The notes under the pieces were generated by a model. The model searched no databases. It had not been told where the DNA came from and worked only from the letters and a program-made list of their open reading frames with translations. Below, in pieces: positions 10,857 through 20,439 of a stretch of 64,000 nucleotides of DNA; the stretch's first letter is position 1, and every line of letters starts with the position of its first letter. The stretch lies in the NCBI GenBank assembly GCA_052174495.1, contig JBQMRR010000015.1, forward strand, positions 1 to 64,000. The letters run 5' to 3'. Source of the stretch: Arsenophonus sp052174495 (lineage in GTDB: Bacteria > Pseudomonadota > Gammaproteobacteria > Enterobacterales > Enterobacteriaceae). A program made the translations under genes and the position numbers.

Positions 10857-12848
10857 TTAAGGCAATAAAGATTTAGCTTTTGCAATTATATTTTCTACGC
10901 TAAAACCAAATGTTTTAAATAAAACTTCTGCCGGTGCTGATTCACCAAAAGTGTGCATACCAATAACTGCACCGGTTGTACCAACATATTTATACCAATA
11001 ATCTACAATTCCCGCTTCAATAGCAAGTCGTACAACTGAAGAAGGTAATACAGATTCACGATAACTGGCGTCTTGTTTATCAAAAGTATCCGTTGATGGC
11101 ATAGAAACAACTCGTATTTTATAGCCTTCAGAAGTCAACTTCTCGTAAGCCTTAACCGCTAAACTAACTTCAGAGCCAGTTGCAATCAAAATAAGCCTGG
11201 GCGTTGTTTTACTATCTTTTAAAACATAACCTCCTTTAATAATATTATTTAACTGTTTAGTATCTCGTGGCTGCTGATCAAGATTTTGACGAGAAAATAT
11301 TAAGGCACTTGGCCCATTATTACGTTCAATCGCATATTGCCAGGAGATGGCTGATTCAACTTGATCACAAGGGCGCCAAATACTAATATTAGGTATCATA
11401 CGCAAACTGGCTAATTGCTCAACAGGTTGATGAGTTGGGCCATCCTGACCTAGACCGATAGAATCATGAGTATAGATAAAGATACTTCTAATTTTCATTA
11501 ATGCAGCCATGCGTACTGCATTAGACGCATACTCAACAAACATTAAAAAGGTTGAACCATAAGGTATAAAACCGCCATGTAAGGCGATACCATTCATAAT
11601 AGCCGACATACCAAATTCACGTACACCGTAGTGAATGTAATTCCCTTCTGGAAAATCTTTTATTGACCTAGAAGCTGACCACATAGTTAAATTACTGGGT
11701 GCTAAATCAGCGGAGCCGCCTAAAAGTTCAGGCAATACCTTACCGAAAACCTCTAACGTATTTTGTGAGGCTTTACGGCTGGCAATATTAGCAGGATTAC
11801 GTTGCAAGTCCGTGACAAAATCATTCGCAATAGCTTGCCAATTAGTCGGTAATTCACCTTTGGTACGACGGATAAACTCATCTGCAAGTTGCGGGAAAGT
11901 CTGTTGATATGCAGAAAATTTTTCATACCAGGTAGCTTCTTTTTTCTGACCTATTTCGCGAGCATCCCAGGCTTGATAAATATTAGCTGGTATTTCGAAA
12001 GGTGGATATGACCAATTTAGTGCGGTGCGGGTTTCTGCAATCTCAGTTTCACCTAATGGTGAACCATGGGCTTCTTCAGAACCAGCCTTATGTGGCGAAC
12101 CATAACCAATTATTGTTTTACAAATTAATAAAGAGGGTTTATCGGTAACCTTATGAGCTTGCTCTATTGCTGATTTGATTTGTTCAGGATCATGTCCATC
12201 AATACCATTGATGACATGCCAGTGATAAGCAGTAAAACGTTCAGCAGTGTTATCAGTAAACCAGCCTTCTACCTCACCATCAATTGAAATGCCATTATCA
12301 TCATAGAAAACAATCAATTTATCTAATTTTAGTGTTCCTGCCAGTGAACAAGCTTCATGCGAAATACCTTCCATCATACAACCATCACCCATAAATACAT
12401 AGGTATAATGATCAATAATAGTATGGTTTGGGCGATTAAATTGAGCTGCCAATGTTCGTTCAGCAATAGCAAATCCTACTGCATTTGCGATTCCTTGTCC
12501 AAGTGGACCGGTCGTGGTTTCAACACCTGGTGTATAACCATATTCAGGATGTCCCGGTGTTTTTGAATAAATTTGACGAAAATTTTTTAATTCTTTGATT
12601 GATAAATCATAACCGCTAAGATGTAGCAAGCTATAAAGTAGCATAGAACCATGACCATTAGATAATATAAAACGGTCACGATTTACCCATTTAGGATTAG
12701 TAGGATTATGATTCAAATAGTCACGCCAGAATACTTCAGCAATATCTGCCATTCCCATTGGCGTACCTGGATGCCCTGATTTTGCTTTCTCTACTGCATC
12801 CATACTGAGGAAACGGATAGCATTAGCAAGGATTTTACGAGTGATCAT
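10857..12848 (-). CDS. tktA: Transketolase
   Basis: Thiamine-diphosphate enzyme moving two-carbon units in the non-oxidative pentose phosphate pathway; it links glycolysis to ribose 5-phosphate and erythrose 4-phosphate. It has 663 residues, the E. coli length. Motifs include KSGHPGTPMGMADIAEV with its active-site histidine, the TPP/Mg motif beginning GDGCMMEGISHE and ending at FYDDN, ETTTGPLGQGIANAVG, the pyrimidine-domain glutamate in GVREFGMSAIMNG, and HDSIGLGQDGPTHQPVEQ. The ribosome site before ATG (MITRKILANAIRF) is weak. It lies directly upstream of epd; in E. coli other genes intervene. Enterobacteria often have tktA and tktB; the single-locus assignment rests on position. Confidence 0.96.
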   Translation of the reverse strand: MITRKILANAIRFLSMDAVEKAKSGHPGTPMGMADIAEVFWRDYLNHNPTNPKWVNRDRFILSNGHGSMLLYSLLHLSGYDLSIKELKNFRQIYSKTPGHPEYGYTPGVETTTGPLGQGIANAVGFAIAERTLAAQFNRPNHTIIDHYTYVFMGDGCMMEGISHEACSLAGTLKLDKLIVFYDDNGISIDGEVEGWFTDNTAERFTAYHWHVINGIDGHDPEQIKSAIEQAHKVTDKPSLLICKTIIGYGSPHKAGSEEAHGSPLGETEIAETRTALNWSYPPFEIPANIYQAWDAREIGQKKEATWYEKFSAYQQTFPQLADEFIRRTKGELPTNWQAIANDFVTDLQRNPANIASRKASQNTLEVFGKVLPELLGGSADLAPSNLTMWSASRSIKDFPEGNYIHYGVREFGMSAIMNGIALHGGFIPYGSTFLMFVEYASNAVRMAALMKIRSIFIYTHDSIGLGQDGPTHQPVEQLASLRMIPNISIWRPCDQVESAISWQYAIERNNGPSALIFSRQNLDQQPRDTKQLNNIIKGGYVLKDSKTTPRLILIATGSEVSLAVKAYEKLTSEGYKIRVVSMPSTDTFDKQDASYRESVLPSSVVRLAIEAGIVDYWYKYVGTTGAVIGMHTFGESAPAEVLFKTFGFSVENIIAKAKSLLP

Positions 12849-14589
12849 TATTTACCATATGAACGCGTCCCTGTTTGCAAGACAGTCGAATTTCAGACAT
12901 TGATAAAACAAGTGGCAGCTCTATATCCGGGGTTCTTTTAGCCATTACAGTAGCCCTCCCCTATGTAATATTCTGACTTGCACCTTTATTTTCCTAACAA
13001 GATTTAAGTTTAAAAACAATATAAGTTTAGCAAGTCTAGATCTCATCTATTGATGTCATCACTACGATTGCCTAGGCAATCTTTTTAGCATTCACCCTTA
13101 ATATTTAAAAGAGTTTATGTTTATCAAACACAGATTACTTAAAACAATCTGACGTTGACGTGTTTTTTTCGTAGCTCCGGATCATATGGCACCAAAGCAA
13201 ACAACCATATGTACCGCACTATTTTTTTAGTTATTCAGTCATCAACTGCATTGCTTGGATAGTCTCCTTTTATTATAGCTGTAACCAGCTAGAGACAATT
13301 TTTTTGGCAGCAGTGCAGTTTGAAGACTATTGTGCCAAGAATAAGCAGCGTTCGTAAATAGATATATAGCACGTTTGCTGATACTCAGTAGTTTGACTTT
13401 CCAGTTAGTGCTAGTTTTTTTGGGTTTAGTTAAATATAAATAGAAAACTCTTCTTCTGACTGGAATGGATTAACACAATTCCCTATTGCGGCAACTACTA
13501 AACTACTATAGTAATGGTAATAAGCAGCTTAACAGCGGGGATTTGGATAATTTTCTAACAATGCCTTTCGTTCTGTTTTCTAGTAGAAACTAGTTACTCT
13601 TCAATCTTATAAAGAAGAAATGTCAGCAAGTTTTCCTTCAAGTGATCAATCACTTATGATATACTATTGTTGAGTAATGTCAGCTGTATTGTATTATGTA
13701 TTGTTTTCAAACTCTACTAATAATCCATGTAGATCGTTGATCTGGGGTGTATAAAACTTTATTAGCTGGTGATAAATATTATATAGAGATAGTACAATCT
13801 ATTCCTCTTCGATTTTAACAATTCCTTTACTTGGTTGTTGAATAGTAAGTTAGCTAGCGCGAGAATTCATAATGTTATTTTTGTTGCGATCATGGAATGT
13901 TTAACGAATTTACCTTTAAGTGATTAAACTTAAACTCCTAGTTCTCTAGTTCATGATCTCAACACTAATAATCCCTACATACTTTCATCCAATAATATAA
14001 GGGTTATGATTACTAAATATTCTAATAAAATATCTTATTTAACTCTTTTTATCGATAATTTCACTTGTATGATCATTAATAAAATGATCTTGGTATCGGA
14101 TGTTTTTGATATCAATATTAATAGGGATATATTCATATCGTAAATCCTCTAGTTATCAGGGGAACTTTACATATCCCGTAATTGGATATCATGATGCCGC
14201 GAAAGTTTGCGGGGGGAGGAGATTTACATTTTACTTACTGAACTCTTCACTGAAGTTAAGTAGTTAGAATATCTTCATTAGATTATTTAAGTTTAATAAA
14301 TAGGATATTTATATTGATTTTCTCAAGGTTGCTTTGTCAGTTTAACAGCTAGAATCTAATCTAGATATCTCCTATAACTAATAAGCGGTAATAAAATTAT
14401 AATTAACAGAAAAAAATTAAAATAAGTGAATGAAAAATAATAACAACACACTTTTATACTATAACGAAATCAAAACATGAACCATAATTTTATAAATAAA
14501 AATACTGTGATACTAAATCTAATTTTCTAGAAAAGAAAATTCTTAAGAAGAAAAACCTAGAGGTTTATATGCTGAAGGTTTTGTAAAAT
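12849..14589. other. Eroded spacer between tktA and tRNA-Asp, unassigned
   Basis: About 1.7 kb with no open frame. It does not share the recurring IS256 or IS91 signatures seen elsewhere. Short stretches look formerly coding (on plus near 13750-13830, GVYKTLLAGDKYYIEIVQS), but I cannot name a family. A G6 tract lies at 14211-14216. In E. coli the gene beyond tRNA-Asp (aspV) is yafT, which I do not recognise here. Confidence 0.4.
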
Positions 14590-14666
14590 TGGCGGTGCGG
14601 ACGGGGCTTGAACCCGCGACCCCCGGCGTGACAGGCCGGTATTCTAACCAACTGAACTACCGCACC
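14590..14666 (-). tRNA. tRNA-Asp (GTC)
   Basis: A 77-nt cloverleaf on minus with a perfect 7-bp acceptor stem (GGTGCGG with CCGCACC), discriminator G and encoded CCA. The anticodon loop CTGTCAC gives GTC. The T arm carries GGTTCAAGCC. It closely matches E. coli tRNA-Asp. It lies downstream of dnaQ on the same strand, like E. coli aspV, and has its own promoter. Confidence 0.97.
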
Positions 14667-14687
14667 ACGGTATAATTGATTTAAAAC

Positions 14688-14723
14688 GGCCATAATATTA
14701 CAAATCAATAATCTATACGTCAA
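14688..14723 (-). promoter_or_regulatory. Sigma-70 promoter of tRNA-Asp
   Basis: On minus, TTGACG (-35, 14723-14718), a 17-nt spacer and TAATAT (-10, 14700-14695). The predicted start is near 14688, about 22 nt before the tRNA, with a G/C-rich TATGGCCG discriminator typical of stable-RNA promoters. Confidence 0.75.
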
Positions 14724-14786
14724 TATTTTTATAAAATATTACTGTTTGCATGTTTTGATATGGCAGTATATTAGTTAATATTTAAT

Positions 14787-15530
14787 CTAATTATTTTTTC
14801 TATTACATGAACGCCAAAGAGAAATTTTTCTACTTTTTTTTTCAATTAGATCTAATTTTTCTTCATGGGCAGTAATTTCTTCTTTATTAGCATAAATTAT
14901 GGATAATTCCATTGCTTTTTGTTCTATTCGTTTAATATCAGTTCTATAGAGTTTACTATTAGGTTCTAAATCAACTGGAAAAGGTAAAGAGGTTTGTCCC
15001 CCTGTCATTGCCATATAGACTTCGGCTAAAATTTCAGAATCAAGCAATGCTCCGTGTAATGTACGCTTTGAATTATTGATATGATAGCGATCACATAAAG
15101 CATCAAGATTATTCCGTTTTCCTGGAAAAAGCTTTCTAGCTAATACTAAGCTATCAGTAATCTGACAAAAGTTTATTATTGGTGGAATATCTCTATCTAA
15201 TTTAGAAAACTCATAATCTATAAATCCAATATCAAAAGGGGCATTATGGATAACTAACTCAGAACCGCGAATAAAATTTAAAAATTTATCTGCTATTTCA
15301 GCAAAAGTTGGCTTAGTTTGTAAAAATTCATCACTAATTCCATGAACTTTAAAAGCTTCAGGATCAACTAATCGTGTTGGTTTTATATAAACATGAAAAT
15401 GACGACCAGTTAAACGGCGATTAATCACTTCTACCGCGCCAATTTCAATAATATTATGTCCTTCATAGTGGATCCCTAGCTTATTCATACCAGTAGTTTC
15501 CGTATCAAGAACAATTTGTCGTGTAATCAC
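14787..15530 (-). CDS. dnaQ: DNA polymerase III epsilon subunit (proofreading exonuclease)
   Basis: 3'-5' exonuclease of the replicative polymerase core; it excises mismatches and binds alpha and theta. It has 247 residues (243 in E. coli). Start codon is GTG at 15530, since an in-frame TAG lies three codons upstream; AGGAA lies about 9 nt before it. Exo I (VLDTETTG), Exo II (IHNAPFDIGF) and Exo III (HGALLDSEILAEVY) motifs retain the metal-binding D-E-D-D and the catalytic histidine. The C-terminal alpha-binding segment (EEITAHEEKLDLIEKKS) is kept. It is divergent from rnhA across 65 nt, as in E. coli. Retained proofreading means the decay here need not reflect loss of epsilon. Confidence 0.97.
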   Translation of the reverse strand: MITRQIVLDTETTGMNKLGIHYEGHNIIEIGAVEVINRRLTGRHFHVYIKPTRLVDPEAFKVHGISDEFLQTKPTFAEIADKFLNFIRGSELVIHNAPFDIGFIDYEFSKLDRDIPPIINFCQITDSLVLARKLFPGKRNNLDALCDRYHINNSKRTLHGALLDSEILAEVYMAMTGGQTSLPFPVDLEPNSKLYRTDIKRIEQKAMELSIIYANKEEITAHEEKLDLIEKKSRKISLWRSCNRKNN

Positions 15531-15595
15531 TGTATACTATTCCTATAGTATTAAACTTAGGGTAATAAATCACAAATAAAATGAGTTTATAAAAA

Positions 15596-16066
15596 ATGAC
15601 GAAACATGTAGAAATTTTCACCGATGGTTCTTGCTTAGGCAATCCAGGTGCAGGCGGTTATGGTATCTTATTACGATATTATAAACACGAAAAAACATTA
15701 AGCAAAGGGTATTTTTGTACTACCAATAATCGTATGGAATTAATAGGTGCAATTATTGGCTTGGAAACACTTAAGCAACCTTGCTATGTTATTCTAACGA
15801 CTGATAGTCAATATGTACGTTATGGTATCATGAAATGGATGCAAAACTGGAAAAATCGCCAATGGCGACGGGCAAATAAATCGCCTGTTTTAAATGTTGA
15901 TTTATGGAAGCGATTGGACGTCGCAATTTCTCATCATCAAATAGAATGGCAGTGGGTCAAAGGCCATACAGGACATCTAGAAAATGAACTATGCGATGAA
16001 TTAGCAAGGAATGCGGCAAATTCACCAACAGAAAAGGATAGCGGTTACCAAATAGAGAAAAATTAA
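15596..16066 (+). CDS. rnhA: Ribonuclease HI
   Basis: Degrades RNA in RNA-DNA hybrids, clearing R-loops and primers. It has 156 residues (155 in E. coli). The catalytic D-E-D-D set is visible: D10 in IFTDGSCLGNPG, E in NNRMELIGAI, D in LTTDSQYV and D in NELCDELAR, with the flexible-loop histidine in KGHTGH. The basic handle region (WMQNWKNRQWRRANKSP) is present. It is divergent from dnaQ, and its stop overlaps the stop of the opposite-strand gene yafS by 4 bases. Confidence 0.98.
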   Translation: MTKHVEIFTDGSCLGNPGAGGYGILLRYYKHEKTLSKGYFCTTNNRMELIGAIIGLETLKQPCYVILTTDSQYVRYGIMKWMQNWKNRQWRRANKSPVLNVDLWKRLDVAISHHQIEWQWVKGHTGHLENELCDELARNAANSPTEKDSGYQIEKN

Positions 16067-16779
16067 TCACGTTTACGCCAACATTTAACAACCCCCAATA
16101 TACTACCTATTTTTATGTGAGTTCGCATGAATTTTATTGGTATTGACGTCAATGGTAATGTTCTTTTACGAGCAATGATAAGGTTAATGCAACCGGCAAA
16201 TTGTAGATTTTTATTGATAAAGTGATCAGGGCTTATCCAAGGTATAAATTGAAAACTTTGTTGCTGCAGTATTTCGTAATTCAATAAACTCAACCAATCA
16301 ACTTGACGCCAGGTCGAAAACATATGACTATGATAGGGTTGTCGATTACGAAAAAGAGGAATATATTTCCCTATCCCTAATAGACTAAAGGGATTAAAAT
16401 TAGATAAAATTAGCCAACCATCATCAACCAAAATCCTATCAACTTCACGCAATAACCAATGTGGATTAGTACTGTAAGATAGTTGTTGTATCAAAAGACA
16501 GGCATCGATAGATTTGTCCTCGAAAGGCATTTCATTAGGATCACCTAATAATTCACAGTTACTTCCACCTATATTCATGCTAAATTGATGGGTAATCAAT
16601 GATGCTTGAGTATCAATCTGTAAACTTAATTGACTAATTTTTAGTAAATGGAAACCAAATATTTTTGGCCACCATGGTTGTAGATGCTGGTTCAATGCAA
16701 TAAGATAATAATTTCCCCATGGAATATCTTTCCAGGAGTCAGGTATTTTAGACCATTTAGCAATACGAGCTGACTTCAT
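16063..16779 (-). CDS. yafS: SAM-dependent methyltransferase-like protein YafS
   Basis: Conserved enterobacterial protein of unknown substrate with the class I methyltransferase fold. It has 238 residues (240 in E. coli). The N-terminus (SWKDIPWGNYYLIALNQHL) and FGFHLLKIS align with YafS. Post-I elements are visible in EMPFEDKSIDACLLIQQLSYS and LLREVDRILVDDGWLILSNFNPFS. The canonical glycine-rich SAM motif is weak, as in the family. It sits between rnhA and gloB, facing rnhA (4-nt tail overlap) and divergent from gloB. Its survival in a genome losing nuo and aspA suggests a function under selection. Confidence 0.9.
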   Translation of the reverse strand: MKSARIAKWSKIPDSWKDIPWGNYYLIALNQHLQPWWPKIFGFHLLKISQLSLQIDTQASLITHQFSMNIGGSNCELLGDPNEMPFEDKSIDACLLIQQLSYSTNPHWLLREVDRILVDDGWLILSNFNPFSLLGIGKYIPLFRNRQPYHSHMFSTWRQVDWLSLLNYEILQQQSFQFIPWISPDHFINKNLQFAGCINLIIARKRTLPLTSIPIKFMRTHIKIGSILGVVKCWRKRD

Positions 16780-16819
16780 TGTAATACGCCCTTTTTTAGA
16801 TATGAGGCATTATTATATT

Positions 16820-17572
16820 ATGGAGCTTATTAAAATTCCTTCTTTAGTTGATAATTATATATGGCTATTAATCTATCAAGGTAACTGTATTATTGTTGAT
16901 CCTGGTACCGCTAAGCCAGTACTGAAATTTTTACAACAAAAAATCATAAAACCAGTTGCTATTTTACTCACTCACCATCATCATGATCACGTCGATGGTG
17001 TCAAAGAATTACAAGAATGTTATCCTGAATTAGTCGTTTATGGCCCAATGGAAACCATTGATAAAGGAAAAATATGTGTAATAAGAGGTGGAGAACGGCT
17101 AAATTTTTCTGATTTTTCATGGAAAATTTTTGCCGTACCAGGACATACATTAGGACATGTTGCTTACTATCAAAAACCCTATTTATTTTGTGGTGACATC
17201 TTATTTTCTGGTGGTTGTGGACGTGTTTTTGAAGGAACAATTGAACAATTGTATCACTCAATTGAAACGCTTAAAGCTTTACCTGATGAAACGTTAGTCT
17301 GTTGCGCACATGAGTACACAGCTGCAAATATGCTATTTGCAAGCTATATTATGCCTCATGATGAGGCTATAAAAGCTTATACTTTAGTCATAAATAAAAA
17401 ACAAGCTCAAAAACAATCTACTTTGCCATCACAACTTAAAATTGAAAAAAAGATCAATATCTTCTTAAGATCTAATGATCCTTATTTACAAAAAGTATTG
17501 GGATTTTCTCCTCTTACTTGTTCAAGTTATGATGTTTTTGCTAAGATTCGCAATCTAAAAGATCGTTTTTAA
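16820..17572 (+). CDS. gloB: Hydroxyacylglutathione hydrolase (glyoxalase II)
   Basis: Hydrolyses S-lactoylglutathione to D-lactate and glutathione, completing methylglyoxal detoxification. I start at the ATG at 16820 (MELIKIPSLVDNYIW), giving 250 residues against 251 in E. coli; the six codons reachable upstream lack homology and contain a GAGG that can serve as ribosome site. The metallo-beta-lactamase fold is clear: THHHHDHVDG, PGHTLGHVAYY, FCGDILFSGGCGR and CAHEYT supply the two-metal ligands. The C-terminal substrate domain ends KDRF as in E. coli. It requires gloA elsewhere. Confidence 0.96.
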   Translation: MELIKIPSLVDNYIWLLIYQGNCIIVDPGTAKPVLKFLQQKIIKPVAILLTHHHHDHVDGVKELQECYPELVVYGPMETIDKGKICVIRGGERLNFSDFSWKIFAVPGHTLGHVAYYQKPYLFCGDILFSGGCGRVFEGTIEQLYHSIETLKALPDETLVCCAHEYTAANMLFASYIMPHDEAIKAYTLVINKKQAQKQSTLPSQLKIEKKINIFLRSNDPYLQKVLGFSPLTCSSYDVFAKIRNLKDRF

Positions 17573-17668
17573 ATTTATGGTTGTTATAGCTAATAAAAGT
17601 AGTACCATTCCCCTATGGTATTAAACATTTGAATAAATAATAATATAGAATAGGTTATCTTAACTTAA

Positions 17669-18310
17669 TGAAGATAAAAGTGATACTATTTGCTTCTATT
17701 TTTCTTGTTAGATTTTAAATAGTACTCAATAAGGAATTACTTAGGATGATCCGTCTTAAAACAATTGAATATTAAAATCACAGATTGATAAATAAGCTAT
17801 TTAATAGAAAACGATTTATGGGGGGTTATATTAGTAATGAACTGAAAATAGATATTTCTGATATATAGAAGGATCAGAAAAAATCTTATTTATCCAAATA
17901 AGATTATCTGTGAAATATAATATTACGTATAGAGCCTTTACATGTACTGTTTTGTAAAAGGATTGATCAAAATAACCTGCTAATGGAGGTTCCCTGATTT
18001 TTATTATTGAAAGTGTTTTTAATTCTTATACTCTTGCAGGCATAAGAAATACGGTTTATAGCAGATTATTTTATTAACTGCTCAGAGTCATATAAATTAA
18101 AAATAAATATCTTAATAAATGCAAAGATATTGCTGACCGACCTATCTCAATGCTAAATTTACTTAAACTGTTAAATAACCAATTCAATAATAAATAATTT
18201 TTAACGCTTGCTGCATAAAATTATGGTAAAGACTCTCTACTTAATGCAATTAAGAAAATAAAGATCTTATAATTACCTACTAATTATTGGTTATTATCAC
18301 TACTTAAAGA
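17669..18310 (+). pseudogene. mltD: mltD, membrane-bound lytic transglycosylase D remnant
   Basis: MltD cleaves peptidoglycan in the periplasm and is a lipoprotein with LysM repeats. The remnant begins with a signal peptide (MKIKVILFASIFLVRF, then a stop where the lipobox cysteine is expected). Further matches include a degraded LRIEPLHVLF and MEV-LP-IIES around 17930-18030, and TLAAYNYGKDSLLNAIKK near 18200, matching LTVAAYNSGEGRVMKAIK. Multiple stops and frameshifts are present. It is cut at about 18330 by an IS256-type remnant; the LysM half is missing. gloB-mltD adjacency is as in E. coli. Confidence 0.75.
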
Positions 18311-18329
18311 AATAATAAATTTTTATAAA

Positions 18330-18795
18330 AATTAAATTATGCTTATTTTTACTCTATGTGATTTCGGAAATTCTGACGTATCTTCCTGATTCATTTCATG
18401 AATAATGTCAAGAACAGAGAGATAACATGTCATGAAAAATCCAGCCTACAAATATCTGTAAAATAAAATATTACTCTGATCCATTACATGAATTCATCTG
18501 TAATATTACTAGGAAGGTGATAGGCACTTGCTTGTTAAGATGCTGGTCGAATTTATAGCTTCAATAACGTACTCAACCGTCGTCTTTTATTGACGGCGCC
18601 CTCATCGTTCATAACGGTTATTTATTATAGCAAGCTTATACAGAAGCTAGTTATAGATAATATTAAAATTAAAGTGCTTAAGATCAGTGAAATAACAGTT
18701 AAAACAGAATATCTTTCAACAGATTATTATTACCACCTTATCTCAAACCTGCAAAATGGCGAAAAGTTACTACTATAATAGCTACCAATCATACT
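18330..18795 (+). mobile_element. IS256-family remnant, 5' part
   Basis: The left third of the recurring element, read on plus, ending after the IKIKVLKI stretch (about 18660-18690) and the degraded LPPYL region. The junction with the next remnant, in the opposite orientation, is near 18800-18870. Confidence 0.7.
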
Positions 18796-18859
18796 AATTA
18801 TAATAGTAATTCTTTGCTAGTTTTGCATGTTTTAGGTAAGGCGATAGTAAGAAATTTTT

Positions 18860-19100
18860 ACAAACATATCCCCCTTTTTACTGCGATCCCAATTTTTAGC
18901 CTTAAGCACTTTATCTCAACATTAGCAATATTAATCTCTATAGTTGCTGTGCGGTAAATAAGTATGCGGACGAAAAGATGCCTCCATCGACTAAGGAGAG
19001 GTTGAGCATATTGAATAGTTATAAGTACAATTAATATGTATAAGGACATTATATCTTATATTTCATATACCAGAAATTAGAATAACTCTGTGATGAATAA
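18860..19100 (-). mobile_element. IS256-family remnant, 5' part, inverted
   Basis: The 5' part of the element on minus; the reverse complement around 18890-18950 encodes the IEIKVxK region again. With the preceding remnant it forms a facing pair of 5' ends, an eroded inverted repeat. Confidence 0.65.
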
Positions 19101-19540
19101 ACATTAACTTCAAAATTAATGTTTATTCAATAAAGATATTATTACAATAATTGTATCTTTAGCAACATCCATATTCAGTACCATTTTTGGTTTTAGTTAA
19201 TGATTTTACTTTTTAAATTACTATACATCATAAAATAAGCTATGAAATAGAAATAAATTAAAATTTAAAGTAAAATTTTGGCAACTGGTGTTTGCTCATT
19301 ATCACCATATTTATGGTGATTATCATCATCCTGTTAGGATCTTTTAAATATACACGCATGTTAATATTGATTGTAAGAATAATTCTGATCGTATTCTTGT
19401 TAAGCTTAGCACTTATTTCTTAAAAAATATATTAATTAAATAACATTGATAGTTAATGTGAATATGGTTAGGTTGTGAATATAATATCAAAAATAAAAGT
19501 GCTAAATTAGCATTTCTAGTTTTTAACTCTCTTAGTAAAA
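19100..19540. other. Eroded spacer, nothing recognised
   Basis: About 440 bases of AT-rich DNA between IS debris and the yafD pseudogene. No open frame, RNA gene or convincing hairpin was seen. Confidence 0.5.
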
Positions 19541-20323
19541 CTATTTAATATTAAACTCGACAGAAATAGAATTATGATCAGAAAATTCAGTTTTAATTAC
19601 TTCTGTATCGAGAAGCGTCAAATTATGATAAAAACATAATCTAATGGATAAGGAAAAATTAGAGTACGCTCATCAGCATCAAAATTAACTTCTTTCATTC
19701 GTAAACTGTGTGTAAAACGTTTAAGTTCTTTTATACGTAGTCGACTCCAAATATAAAAATCCTCAGCAAAAATCATTGGCCCTTGATGTTTTTAATACAC
19801 TCTCTTATATTGAGTAACTGCTGACTATAAATATCAACACCAAACTAAAATTAACTGCATGAATATTAATAATCATTAAATTTTGATCATTATGTAATCG
19901 ATAAACGGTAATTAACGCTGATTTTTGTAAACGAAATAACAGTTTTTTCCCGCAATGGACAACAATAAATTGAATCAGATCTTGCGTAACGTCATTACGC
20001 CGGAAGCGTAATGAGGAAGTGCAATTACTGGCACCTGATCAGCGATTAAATGTTAAGATACAATGAAATTAATGAGTTTAGATGAATTTTGAGCTTCTTG
20101 TAGTAAAATTAAATCATTATTAATGAATAATTTATTTAAAACTGAATGGCAATTTAGGCGTTGCTGCTTATAAATATTCCATGAAACGACGCCTAATTCA
20201 TCACTTTCTGAGAATAAGGGCATCCCTCTATAGATAAATTATCATTAAGCGTATATTTAGATGCAGGAAAAATACGTTTTGCCGATTGCCCAGGAATGTA
20301 ACGCACTGAATAATTTTTTGCCA
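19541..20323 (-). pseudogene. yafD: yafD, endonuclease/phosphatase-family protein remnant
   Basis: YafD belongs to the endonuclease/exonuclease/phosphatase superfamily; its role is poorly defined. On minus the remnant begins ATG at 20323 with KNYSVRYIPGQSAKRIFP, matching YAMRYVAGQPAERILP of E. coli YafD. It continues with VSWNIYKQQ, ALPHYASGVMTL, VNIHAVNFSLVLIFIVSSY in shifted frames and ends TEFSDHNSISVEFN before a stop at 19541 (family: SDHNPLLVEF). Several frameshifts and stops interrupt it. Its position beyond gloB-mltD matches E. coli, where yafE lies between; yafE was not seen. Confidence 0.85.
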
Positions 20324-20439
20324 TCTAAAATATCCCTTAAAAATCAAATATTTTTATGTTTCTTATATAAATATAAGAGATAAAACTCTTCAGTTAGAAA
20401 GATAATTGTATCTTAATGCGACTTATTGGCAAATCTAGT

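Noticed and set aside
10189..12566. Open frames on plus opposite epd and tktA
   Set aside because: Shadows of conserved minus-strand genes with low-complexity translations.
19992..20014. Perfect 9-bp inverted repeat TCATTACGC/GCGTAATGA as a REP or terminator
   Set aside because: It lies inside conserved yafD coding sequence (ASGVMTL region), so it is a chance palindrome of codons.
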